From Pigoraptor vietnamica (lineage: Eukaryota > Opisthokonta > Filasterea), in assembly GCA_943704525.1 (NCBI GenBank), contig CALSCQ010002996.1, positions 1 through 36,680 of the forward strand: a stretch of 36,680 bases of DNA. Reading direction: 5' to 3'. Below the pieces are notes generated by a model, which made no database searches, was not told where the DNA came from, and saw nothing but the letters and a program-made list of their open reading frames with translations. Made by a program: the position numbers and the translations under genes. This document shows, piece after piece, positions 19,223-29,700 of this stretch; positions within the stretch are counted from its first letter, which is position 1, and each line of letters begins with the position of its first letter.

Positions 19223-20899
19223 ATGTCGTCCGAAGATGAAAATTCCGTGGGAGACCCCTCCGAAGGCACCATGGAGGACGAGATGGAAGTGGACGAGGGC
19301 GGATCGGCAAGCGACGAGGACGAGGGTGCGATCGCTGCGCCCGAGAGCAGAGAGGGCGGTGCGGATGCCGTCACGTTTGAGTCGTTCGGCCTTGATCAGC
19401 GCATCCTACGTGCCATTGCCAAGTTGGGATGGCGCGCACCGACGCCGATTCAGGCGCACGCGATTCCCCTTGCGCTCGAGGGCAAGGACTTGCTCTCTCG
19501 CGCGCGCACGGGGTCGGGCAAGACGGGCGCGTACGCAATCCCGGTGATACAGCGCATTATTCACGGCAAGTCGGCTGCTGATGACGGTGCCGCGGGTGTT
19601 CGCGCAGTCGTGCTGGTCCCGTCCAAGGAACTCTGCAAGCAGGCGCGCCAGAACTTCCGCGAACTGGCCGCGTATTGCGCGCGCGACATTAGTGTCGTGG
19701 ATCTCGGCGGGGAAGAGAGCGTGCATGCACAACGACCGATGCTGCTGGAGCGACCGGACATCATAGTCTCGACGCCGAGCCGCCTGGTTGCGCACATTGA
19801 TGCCGGCAATGTGGACCTGAAGGAGTCGCTCGAGATGCTTGTAATCGACGAGGCCGACATGCTGTTCTCGTACGGCTACGAAGACGACGTGCGGCGCCTT
19901 GTCGAGTGTATCCCGCGCATTTGCCAGTGCTTTCTCATGTCGGCGACAATGAGCGACGACGTCGACGCGCTCCGCCGACTAGTCCTGCACAACCCCGCCG
20001 TGCTCAAGCTGTCCGAGTCCCCCCTTCCCGAGGCCGCGCGCCTGAAGCAGTTCCTCGTGCGGTGCGAGGACGACGACAAGTTCCTCATCGCATACACGCT
20101 CATCAAGCTGCGCATTCTGCGCGGGAAGACGATCGTGTTTGTGAACGACACGGACCGGTGCTATCGCCTGCGCCTCTTCCTGGAGCAGTTCGCGGTGCGG
20201 TCGTGCGTGCTCAACCCCGAACTCCCGCAGAACTCGCGCCAGCACATTGTGCACGAGTTCAATCGCGGCGTGTACGATATTGTCATTGCGAGTGACCAGG
20301 GCGACCACGACGAGGCCGAGGCTGGGCCAGGTGCGTGGCCTCTTTTAACTTGTGGCTTTGTGGAGTGCGTGACTTGGAGCTCACTCGGTAAATTCCCTCC
20401 CTCAGAACCGCCTGCGAAGCGCCAGAAGGTCGGTGCGAAGAAGTCTGTCGCGCGCAGGAAGCAGGACGACGAGTACGCCGTTGCGCGTGGCGTGGATTTT
20501 CGCGAGGTCGAGAACGTCGTCAACTTTGACTTCCCCCGCACGGCGCACTCGTACATTCATCGCGTGGGGCGCACGGCGCGCGGCGATCGCGCGGGGCAGG
20601 CCCTCTCCTTCGTATCGATCGCCGACGAGAGCAGGCTGCAGGAAGTGGAGGCTGCGCTTGGCGGTGGGTTGTGGTGTGGGGGTGTTTGTGGTTGTGATGC
20701 GTTCGCTGACCGGCTTTTCCGTGCAGCAATGGGATCGGAGCACGTGATTCAACCGTACACACTGAATATGGCTGAAATTGAGCCGTTTCGGTACCGCGTG
20801 ACGGACGCTCTGCGCGCCGTGACGAAGGCGGCTATTAAGGAGGCGCGCTTGAAGGAGATTCGCGCCGAAATTCTGAATTCTGAGAAGCTCAAGGTGAGT

Positions 20900-20931
<32 letters not shown>

Positions 20932-21352
20932 TGTGTGTGTGTGTCTATGCTTTAAGAGCTCGTCGTCACCCGAACCAATTCCCTCTTAGGCGCACTTTGA
21001 GGACAACCCGCGAGACCTTGAGGCTCTCCGACACGACAAGGCGCTGCATCCCGCCCGCGTGCAACCGCATCTACGCCACGTGCCTTCCTACCTCATGCCA
21101 AACGCGGTGCGGCGGCCAGGCCAAGGGGCACCCCGGGGGCCGTCGTCCCGCGGAGGGTCGCGCGGGCGTCCGTCGGTGCGAAGAGGCGGGGCAGCGCAGC
21201 GCGGGAAGGGCGCAGCGCGCGGCCGTGGCCAAGGCGACAAGGTGGGTGCCCGTGCATGCTGTTGTTTAATTTTCACGCATGTCTTATGTTTGTGTTTTGC
21301 TCTCTCGCAGAAGAGGAAAGAAGACCCCCTGAAGACGTTCAAGTTCGGATAA
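19223..21352 (+). CDS. DDX56: DEAD-box RNA helicase DDX56 / Dbp9
   Basis: A nucleolar ATP-dependent RNA helicase for 60S ribosomal subunit assembly. Exons 19223-20330, 20406-20663, 20727-20893, 20990-21241 and 21311-21352 keep phase and give 608 residues. Motifs: the Q region with [20 protein letters not shown], motif I ARTGSGKT (94-101), [12 protein letters not shown] (Ia), TPSRLV (Ib), [15 protein letters not shown] (II), LMSATM (III) and [16 protein letters not shown] (VI). DDX56/Dbp9-specific features are the Asp-rich and basic insertion between motifs IV and V (TIVFVN ... ARGVDF) and the C-terminal [18 protein letters not shown] then [20 protein letters not shown]. The tail is RG/GR-rich and ends [13 protein letters not shown], like human FRKxxPLRSFK. 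An acidic N-terminal extension of about 50 residues is added. Intron 1 is 75 nt and open in frame, so retention would be silent in frame. Confidence 0.95.
20894..20942 (+). repeat. GA/GT microsatellite abutting a 5' splice site
   Basis: DDX56 intron 3 begins GTGAGT and runs straight into about 30 bp of GA repeats, then GT repeats. The repeat touches the donor site, so length change could affect splicing. Confidence 0.8.
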
Positions 21353-21398
21353 ATTGAAACGTGGTTCCAAACGCCCCCTTCACACTCATATGCCGCTT

Positions 21399-22758
21399 TT
21401 ACTGCGACACGGTCAGCACAATCTTGCCGCCGTTGTGGTTTTTCTGCATGCGGTCGTGCGCCTCCGCCGCGCGCTCGAGCGGGAACTCGGCGTCAACCAC
21501 TGTCGTCACCACACCGCTCTCAAACATGGGCATGAGATCCCGCGAAAAATCGGAGGCAAGACGCGCCTTGTAGTCGCGCGGGCGATTCCTCAGCGTCGAA
21601 CCCACGACCGTCAGCCGCTTTCGCAGGATCGCGGACACGTCCACCGTGTTCGCCGTCGGGCCGCCGAGCAGCCCCAACATAACCATCCGTCCGTCGAGCG
21701 CCAGTGCGCGCACGTTGTCAGCAAAGTGGGGCCCGCCCACAAAGTCTATAACGACGTCCACTCCGCGCGAGTTTGTGATGTTGAGCGCGGCGTCGGCAAA
21801 ATTCGTCGAGTGTCGATTGAGAACGTGCGTCGCGCCTAGCCGCTTGCAGAGAGCCAGCTTTTCATCCGAACCTGAGAGAAGAGCCGTGAGACACGTGCAC
21901 AGGAGGTAAAGGAGGCACTCTGCAGCACATAGAGGCCGCTACAGTGCGCTCACCTGCAATTGCGATGACGGTGCACGAAGGCCCGCAGTGTGCACGGACG
22001 ACCTGTATCGCGGCCGTGCCGACACCACTCGCAGCCGCGTGTAGCAGCACGGCATCGCCCATGCGGATGCGCGCACTGTAATGAAGCGCCGCGTACGCAG
22101 TGAGCCATGCCTCGGCTGCAAAGCGGGCCACGCAGACATCAGTCACGGGTCACACACGAGTCCGTGAGGCAACCTCGCACCAACGACAGCCGCTGCGCAA
22201 CCCACGTATCGACGCCGCCTCCACAAACGACATCCCTTCAGGGATGCGAAGAGCGTTCTCGACGGGCATAGCGGCAAACTCGGCATACCCGCCGCCGGGC
22301 ACGAGGCCGCACACGGCGTCGCCCACATGCAGGCCAAAGCCGCCCGCCTGCGCCCCCACGGCCTCCACAACGCCCGACACTGAAGTGCAGGCGCGTCAGA
22401 AAAGAGTCCAATCGCACGAAAAGGGAAGGCTGGCGTGCGTACCTTCGATACCGAGCGTGTCCACATCGCCCGGCGGCGGAGGGTACTTGCCCGCACGCTG
22501 CATCAGGTCGAGGCGGTTGACGCCGGCAGCACGCACGCGGACCAGAACCTCGTCGGGCTTGATGTGCGGCACGGGCGCATGCACGACCGCCAGAGACCCG
22601 TCCGGCTTCACTTCGATGGCCCGCATGTTAGACAGAGCGCACGCCCGACCTGGCTCTTCAGAGGTACTGCCTGTGGCGTCACACGCGTCGCGCGCAGAGA
22701 CGGAGGATGCAACGGCCACTATGACGGCCACGAGCACAGGCGTAAGTGCGCAGTGCAT
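21399..22758 (-). CDS. NAD(P)H:quinone oxidoreductase, PIG3 type, with N-terminal extension
   Basis: A zinc-free medium-chain dehydrogenase like human TP53I3 (PIG3), which reduces quinones with NADPH. Exons 22443-22758, 22206-22379, 21954-22115 and 21399-21871 keep phase. Family signatures: [63 protein letters not shown] (made across intron 2), the cofactor-binding [45 protein letters not shown] and a C-terminal [12 protein letters not shown]. From the family-typical Met (MRAIEV, 22626) the protein has 330 residues. An in-frame ATG at 22758 adds 44 residues starting [20 protein letters not shown], which looks like a signal peptide or anchor. Which start is used is undecided. Stops 46 bp from DDX56, tail-to-tail. 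Confidence 0.9.
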
Positions 22759-23103
22759 GGAAACTCGCACAGCTACACTGTCGACGAGGGACCGAGGGAA
22801 AGCTGTACGCACTCGACACTGTTGCGCACCGAGTCATCGGGTGTGAGATGAGGCACGTGAATTGATTGAAACATCGGAACGTAAAAAATTTATTCCGTTA
22901 CGACACAAACTTCCCGAGTTCTCGGTGGTCTTTCCTAGCAACGACCAGTTGGCATTTCACAAGCACAACGCTGCCGAGATTTGAGCCTTTGGCGCTTCTT
23001 CACGAGAAGGCACACGCAACACACGCACAGAGAGCGCCTGCTTGAGGAGTGTCGGGTCCCCTGCTCGATCTCGCCCTCAGCCGCCGCTTGCATGCGCTGA
23101 GCC
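22759..23103. promoter_or_regulatory. Divergent promoter of quinone oxidoreductase and coiled-coil gene
   Basis: 345 bp between start codons. One CACGTG at 22854-22859 lies next to an AT-richer stretch (about 22860-22915). No coding signal seen. Confidence 0.4.
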
Positions 23104-24817
23104 ATGTCGCGGCGGCTCACGCGCCCGCAGTCGGCGCCGCGCTCCGGCCGCCGCCCGTCCGGTGACGTCCCTGTTCCCTCGTGGGTGGCGGCGTCGGTGG
23201 AGACAGACCAGCTCGTGCCGCTGTCGGCTGCGACACAGCCACAGCACCGCTCGCTGCGCGGGGGGCGCCTTACGGCAGCGGCCATCGCCGAGGGGGCGTC
23301 GCGCGTGACCACTCATCCACTGGCCTCGGCCTTCTTTATGGCAAACCAGGACAAGGACAGCGTCGCGTCGTCGCGGTCAAAAGTAACTTCACGAAGTTTG
23401 CGGCGTCCTCAGTCAGCAAACGCTGCCTCACGCGCACGCGAGAGTGCTTCGGCACACTCCACACCCCACGCGCCACTGTCACTGTCGGACGGCCGCACCC
23501 CGTCCTCCATTCGTGCGCACGATGTGGAAGACTCGGCTGCTTCGCCAGCAGTAGTAGAGGCCGGCAACTCCCCGGGGGCTTCGTTCGTGGACGAGTCCGC
23601 CCTGCAGGACCTTGCCGACGCCGTTGGTAATACGTCGGTTGCGTCGTGGAACTCGCGACCGCACGATGCAGCACCGCAGGGCCAGACGATCGATGAAAGC
23701 GTTGCGAGCCAAAGTGACGTCGGAGGGCCGCTCTGCGACTGGGAGGTGGAGGACCTGCGGAAGGCCGCCGCGGCGATGGCGGGCGATGCACACAACGACC
23801 GCAGGGCACACTCGACGCGCCCGGCTTCGCGCGTGTCCGCTGCCGGAACTGCGACGGTGCGATCGCGCATGTCGGCGCGCGAGACGCTTGCGGCGGCTGC
23901 AGAGACGTTCCGGCTCGACGGAGTGGACGTCGAGTCTTTCCAGGAATTCCTTGCGTATCTCCGCGGCTACCAAGACGACTGCGAGCAGCGCGGGCTGTAC
24001 GAAGAGGCGCACATGGCGCAGCAGAGAATTGCGCAGACGCGCGACGAATTTGCACGGTTCACGGCGGCGGTGCTTGCGCAGCGCCACGCGGCCGAGCGCG
24101 AATCGGTCGAGGAGGCGCACCGCGAGGCGCTCGAGGCCTTCCACGCCGATTGGGCGCAGAAGCGCGCCGTGTTCGAGCACCGAGCCGCGGACATGCTCGC
24201 CGCCCTCCGCCACCGCCAAGACGAGGAGCTCGCGCGGTTCGACAACCACCACGCCGAGTTTCGCCCGAAGGCATCGAAGCAGACGCAGGAGCTGATGCGC
24301 GCCGAGTTCACGGCCGCGCGGCTGGGGCAGTATGCGACGGCGGCCGACGTGCAGCGCGAGCGACTGCGCCTCGAGTGGGACGACTTGCAATCGCGGTGGC
24401 GCGAGCGCCAGAAGAGCGTGGACAAGCGGCGCGAGCTGCTCGTGGCCAAGCAGGACGCGGATGCGCGCGCCCTCGAGGACCGCATCGACCGCCTCCGCAT
24501 GCTCGGCTTGCGCAACATGGAGAACGAGCTGCAGCGGTGTGTGCACGCGCGGCGCTGTCTTTGGGCACCCGGTTGTTTTACTCGTAGATGTTGTCTTGTA
24601 TTGGCTCTTTCTCTTCCATAACTCAAGCGCGTGTTCACCCATTCGCAGCATTGAGAGCCGCGCGCGCGCCCTGCGTCGACAGCTAGAGGTGTCGCAGGCG
24701 CACGAGAACACGGAGCTCGGCAAGACAATCCGCATGGTCGCCGCCGCGCCCCTCGCGACCGCACACCCTTCGGCCGCGAGCGTGGGGCCGTCGACGGTGG
24801 GACTCCCGCTCGGCTGA
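23104..24817 (+). CDS. Coiled-coil protein of unknown function
   Basis: Two exons, 23104-24536 and 24649-24817, joined in phase give 533 residues. Residues 1-~255 are Ser/Arg/Ala-rich and probably disordered, with two RPQSA motifs (RLTRPQSAPRSGR near the start and RSLRRPQSANAASR later). From ~270 a long helical region follows: FQEFLAYLRGYQDDCEQRGL, YEEAHMAQQRIAQTRDEF, then heptad-like stretches rich in Ala, Arg and Glu (LEAFHADWAQKRAVFEHRA; MRAEFTAARLGQYATAADVQ). The pattern of a helix pair followed by a W..K...FE...AD segment occurs in protist cytoskeletal and axonemal proteins, but I cannot name an orthologue. A ciliary or cytoskeletal role is only a guess. Its stop is 48 bp from that of ABI. 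Confidence 0.8.
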
Positions 24818-24865
24818 GCAGGTGCGATGCAATCCGATTTGATTCGAATGCCCACTGTGCAAGAG

Positions 24866-25755
24866 TCACTCGACGTAGGCGCGCGGAAACCATCCCTGCG
24901 TGCCGCCCTCGGCCACCACGAGCACCCAGTCGCCCGATTCCGACAGAATGTCCACGCGCACACCCGCGCGCAGCGACACGGTGTCGCTCCCATCGGCCAC
25001 ATAGTCGTAGAGAACGCGGCCTGCAGTCGTCTGCACCGGCGCGTGGGCCATTCCGGCAGAACCGGAAGGCGGCGGCATGTCGCTGTCGGGTGCGGGTGTC
25101 GCCTGCGTTGCCGGTGGGGCGCGTGGGGCGACGGGCGCGACGGGCGCAATGCGCGGCGGGGGAGCGGCGATGAACGCGAGGCCGTGCGCCGCTGTTGCCG
25201 TGTTTCGCCTAACGCCGGGAGAGGCGGGTGCCGCGGACCCTGCGGGCCGCGGGACGACGAGTCCGAGCGCCGAGTGCGCGGTAGTCGTGGCCATGCCGTC
25301 CCCGCCGACGACGCGCGCAGCAAGACGGCTGCGCGCAATGCCGTCCATCGCGCTTGCGTCGGTTCCGATGCGGTCGAGGGCCTCGAGGCGCAGCGGCGTG
25401 CGCACGGGGTTTGGCTGCGCGGGCTCTGCGCACAAGAAGCGGTCACAAGGGCACAGCTGATGATGTCCCGGTGCCTGGGTTTGTGTGTGGACGGTTCTTA
25501 CGCGTGCGGGAACCCACCCCTCCCCATGCGCGCGATGGCCGGCGGCCGCGGCGTAAAAAGGGGCGCTGGCGCGTCCGAGGGAATTGTTGCGGGCGTGATG
25601 TCGCCACCAGACTCAATGACAGCGTCCAGCACCTGCAACGCACGGCGGCTAAATGAGCGGTGCTGAATACAACGTCATGACACTGTGCGATTGTATGATT
25701 GTCACGCGTGTATGTGTTTGTGCGTGTGAATGTGCGTGTGCGTGTGTCCGTGCGT

Positions 25756-25798
<43 letters not shown>

Positions 25799-26310
25799 GT
25801 CAAATGTGTGCACAGTAGGCGTGAGAGTGCCACACTGCAGAGACACTTTAGAATGCGCGCACACACCTCCCCCACGGCATGCACCTCGCGCCCCGCATTG
25901 GTGACGGCGCGCCCTGCGACCGCAGCCCCGTCGTTGACAGCGCCCGAGGCCGTGTACAGCTGGTAGGCCACCGACGCGAGCGCATCAGCGGCATACCTGC
26001 GCACACATACAAAACAGGCTCAAAGAGTGTCTCGCAATCTCAGCACAGCTTCAGACAAAACGAGGGTCGTGACTGGCTTAAAGAGAGTGAAATCTCAAGG
26101 CCAACACTGATCGCTCGGAATGTGCCGGTGCGGGGCATTAGAACACATTGACAGAACCCACTTCTTCGTCGCCGCAACCGCCTCCGCGCGCGCCTGGGGC
26201 GTTGCGGCGCCCTTGTAATTCTGCGCGCAATACACGGCGAGATTCGCGAGGTCTTCTCCGCTCTTTTGCAGCGCGAGTACCGCGCCCTCGAGCGCCGCCG
26301 TGTGCGCCAT
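24866..26310 (-). CDS. ABI1: Abl-interactor (ABI), WAVE/SCAR complex subunit
   Basis: A component of the five-subunit WAVE regulatory complex that activates Arp2/3 actin nucleation downstream of Rac. Exons 26162-26310, 25867-25996, 25518-25632 and 24866-25425 keep phase and give 317 residues. Residues 1-93 match the ABI helical region: LANLAVYCAQNYKGA, then across intron 1 ATKKYAADALASVAYQLYTA, comparable with the metazoan 'VADYCENNY ... ETKAYTTQSLASVAYQIN'. A Pro/Ala-rich region follows (~130-265). The C-terminus is an SH3 domain: VLYDYVADGSDTVSLRAGVR, then GDWVLVVAEGGTQGWFPRAY. The protein is shorter than human ABI1 (about 500), mainly in the linker. Intron 2 (234 nt) is the longest in the window and contains a GT microsatellite. 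The exact third exon is less certain than the others. Confidence 0.87.
25762..25797 (+). repeat. (GT)18 microsatellite in ABI intron 2
   Basis: About 36 bp of perfect GT repeat, inside roughly 90 bp of imperfect GT-rich sequence. Alternating purine-pyrimidine DNA of this kind can adopt Z-form and is highly length-variable. Confidence 0.9.
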
Positions 26311-26720
26311 AGCCCCGAAGCGCCGCAGAGGGGACAGTCCCTCAACCGGCCCGTCAGCGCATTCAAGCCGAACGGCTCTTTAGGACACAATCGCACGTCC
26401 CAAACAACCAGTGGGATTCGATCCACGTTGTCCTGGTCGTGCGCTGGTGTGCTTGCGTTATCGTGTGTGTGTGTGCAACCAAGGGCGCGCGCGTGTGTGT
26501 TGTGTTTCTTGCGGTGACTCGTGGCGTGCGGCTGTCAAAGTGCCGCCCTATTTGCAATACTCTGGGAGGGATTTGTTACCAATTCACTCAGTTTGCTTCG
26601 AGGCGCAGGCAGCCACCAGTGCCACGTGCGCTCACACAACGCAGACGCAGACGCGGCGCACGCACGCACGCACGCGTTCCTAGACACTTCACACTCCCAC
26701 ACTGAACTACTGAAACGTAG
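26311..26720. other. Intergenic region between ABI start and Lon stop
   Basis: 410 bp with the ABI promoter and the Lon 3' flank. It has GT-rich (26460-26515) and CGCA-repeat (about 26640-26680) low-complexity stretches. No gene or clear promoter motif seen. Confidence 0.4.
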
Positions 26721-29700
26721 CTACGAAGCGGGCGCACTGTCGCCCCGCTGTGGCACGGGTGGCAAATCCTTCGCGAGGACATCGACCGTCTTGACGTCCG
26801 GGAAGGCGACCTTGAAGACGTCCATGTACTCCTCGGCATAGTGGACCTCGAGCCCCTCGCGCACGTTGTCGGGCAGGTCCGCAAAGTCGCGCTTGTTGGG
26901 CGCGGGAAGAATGACGCAGTTAACGTCCGCCCGCCGCGCCGCGATAATCTTCTCCTTGATGCCGCCCACCGGAAGCACCTGCGAGACAACAGACGCGAAG
27001 GTGTTAACTTCCTTTCCTGCGAGCGTTCCCCGCAGTTCGCGTGACCCGATACACCATCTATTGCCCACCTTGCCCGTGAGCGAGATCTCGCCCGTCATCG
27101 CAATGTTCTGGCGCGCGGGCTTGCCGAGCGCGAGGGAGAGCAGCGCCGTCGTCATGGTGCAACCGGCCGAGGGTCCGTCCTTGGGCGTGGCGCCCTCTGG
27201 CACGTGCATGTGGATGGCGGCCTCCGAGAAGAAGGTAGCCTTGGGGTTGATGTGCTGCGCCATGAACGCGCGCGCAAACGAGTACGCAATCCGCGAGCTC
27301 TCCTTCATGACGTCGCCCATCTGGCCCGTCGTGTGCATCGACCCCTCCTTCGCCATCACGGACGTCGCCTCAACAAACAGCGTCGATCCGCCTGTCACAC
27401 GGCGCAGTCAGCGTGTGGAAATGGGAAGCGGCGAAACAGGCCATTGCATCGCAGGGCAACAAATCTAGCGCACGGTCCCATCGGAATTCCACCCACCCAT
27501 CGACGTCCACGCAAGGCCCATGACGACACCGGCGGGTGTGTGCGTGTAGAGACGGTCGGCCGTGAACACCGGGTTGCCCACAAAGTCGTGAAGGTTCTCC
27601 GGGACGACGCGGATGGGCGTCTGCGCATCGCTCTGGCTCACGATGCGAAACGCTATCTTGCGGAATATCTTCTCAATGTGCTTCTGGAGGTTACGAACGC
27701 CGCTCTCCCGGCAGTACCAGCGCACGAGCGACGCAATCGCGCTGTCCTCCACTTGCGCCCACGACGGGTCGATCCCGGACGCCTTCGTTGCCGCGGGGAT
27801 GAGATATTGCTGCAGGGCGCAAGAGAAACGCGAAAAAATGGCAGTTAGGCAAATGCACGTTAAAGACATCGTCGCGACACCGCGTTGCATGCCGGACGGA
27901 AACGTGACTCGCCTTCGCAATGGCGACCTTCTCGTCCATGACGTAGCCCGAGAGGCGCACGACCTCCATGCGGTCGAGGAGCGGCCCCGGTATCGTGTCC
28001 GTGACGTTCGCGGTGCAGATGAAGAGCACCTTGCTCATGTCGAAGGGGACGTCGATGTAGTGGTCCAGGAAGCCAGTGTTCTGCTCCGGGTCCAGCAACT
28101 CAAGCAGCGCCGACGCCGGGTCGCCCTGCGCGCAGCACGCACAAGCGGTTGGCAACAAATACACAGACGGCCAAGCGTTGCCCCGCATCGAATGCCTCCC
28201 CGTTCACTGCGGATTCAAACTACCCAAAAAACGGCGCCATCACAATAGCCCTTTCTGCCCACGTGCCTGATAGCCCTTGCCGAGCTTGTCGATTTCGTCA
28301 ATGAGGATGAGCGGATTCGACGTCTTGACCTTCTTCAGCGCCTGGATGACCTTGCCGGGCATCGCGCCGACGTACGTGCGGCGGTGTCCCTTGATCTCCG
28401 CCACATCGCTCATGCCGCCCACGCTGAAGCGGAAAAACTCGCGGTTGAGCGTGCGTGCGATCGAGTGCGCAATCGACGTCTTGCCAACGCCTGCAGTGCA
28501 GCCAGACGTCAGCCCTCTCGGAGCAAATCGCGTACAAGGGGGACCGAAGCGTGTGGGCACAGGAGCCGACAGGCGCATCCATCACGCACAGACAAGAGGA
28601 GGCCTTTGAATTCCGGCCGCTGCGCCGTAACCCACCCGGCGGCCCCACGAAGCAGATAATCTTGCCCTGCACGTTGCGCCGCAGGTGCGCGACGGCGATA
28701 AACTCGAGGATGCGCTCCTTGATCTCCTTCAGCCCGTAGTGGTCCTCGTCGAGAATGGTGCGCGCGCGGGTGAGGTCCAGGTTCTCCTCCACGTGCACGC
28801 CCCACGGGAGGCTCGTCAGCCAGTCGAGGTAGTTGCGCGTGATGGAAAATTCGCTCGAGGGGCTCTCGAGCAGCGACAGCTTGTTCATCTCCTCGGTGAT
28901 CGTTTCGCGCACAGAGTCGCTCATCTTAAGGCCGGCAATGCGCTCGCGGAACTTCTCAAGCAGCGTCTCCTTCTCGTCCTTCTGCTCGCGCACGCCGGAA
29001 TGCAACGCTTCAACAACAACGAAACAGCACTGGCGCACAGAGAATGCCGCTTTGTGCCTCCCCATTGGCCTCACAAGTCCCTCGCAGACCCTCTTCGACC
29101 ACACAACACACGCAACAAGACCATCGACCATGCAGCCCAGTCGCACAGTCCACAGCCGCACCGCTAAGGGCGAGCCGACGCACCTCGAGACCCAGCTCCT
29201 TCTTGATACGTTTGAGCTGCTCCATGAGATAGTACTGGCGCTGGCTCTTCTGAATCTTCTCCTCCACCTGGCGCCCAATCTCGCTCTGCAGCCGCGTCGA
29301 GACGTACTCCTTCTTCAACAGCACGAGCGACTTGTTCAGACGCTCCTGCGAAAAAGGGGGCGCCAACTCGCCAGCGTCAGCAACAACCAGCGCACAATTC
29401 ACACGGCACGCAACACGTCGAATTTGGAGTCAACACGTGCCACTCAACATGCTGCCAACTACCAGTACGCATAAACTTGCCCATTCCGCACCTGCACGTC
29501 AAGCTCCTCCAGCACGCTCTGCATCTCGTTCGCCTCCGCGGTCGTCGTCGTCGCGCCAAAGTCGCTCAGCGTGGACGGGTCGTCGGTGCCGTGGCGCTGC
29601 AGCGTGTAGAACTCGTACTGCTCCTTGAACATCGGGTTGATGGACACAATGTCGCGGATAGTCTGGAGCACCGAGTTATGCGTGGCCTTGAGGATTTCGT

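Noticed and set aside
23479-25446. 655-codon open frame on the minus strand
   Set aside because: It lies antisense to the coiled-coil gene and overlaps the ABI SH3 exon in another frame. The composition is Arg/Ser-rich as expected of GC-rich antisense DNA, with no domain signal.
25700-25799. GT array as a telomere-like or CRISPR-like repeat
   Set aside because: A simple dinucleotide microsatellite inside an intron, without spacers or telomeric G-runs.
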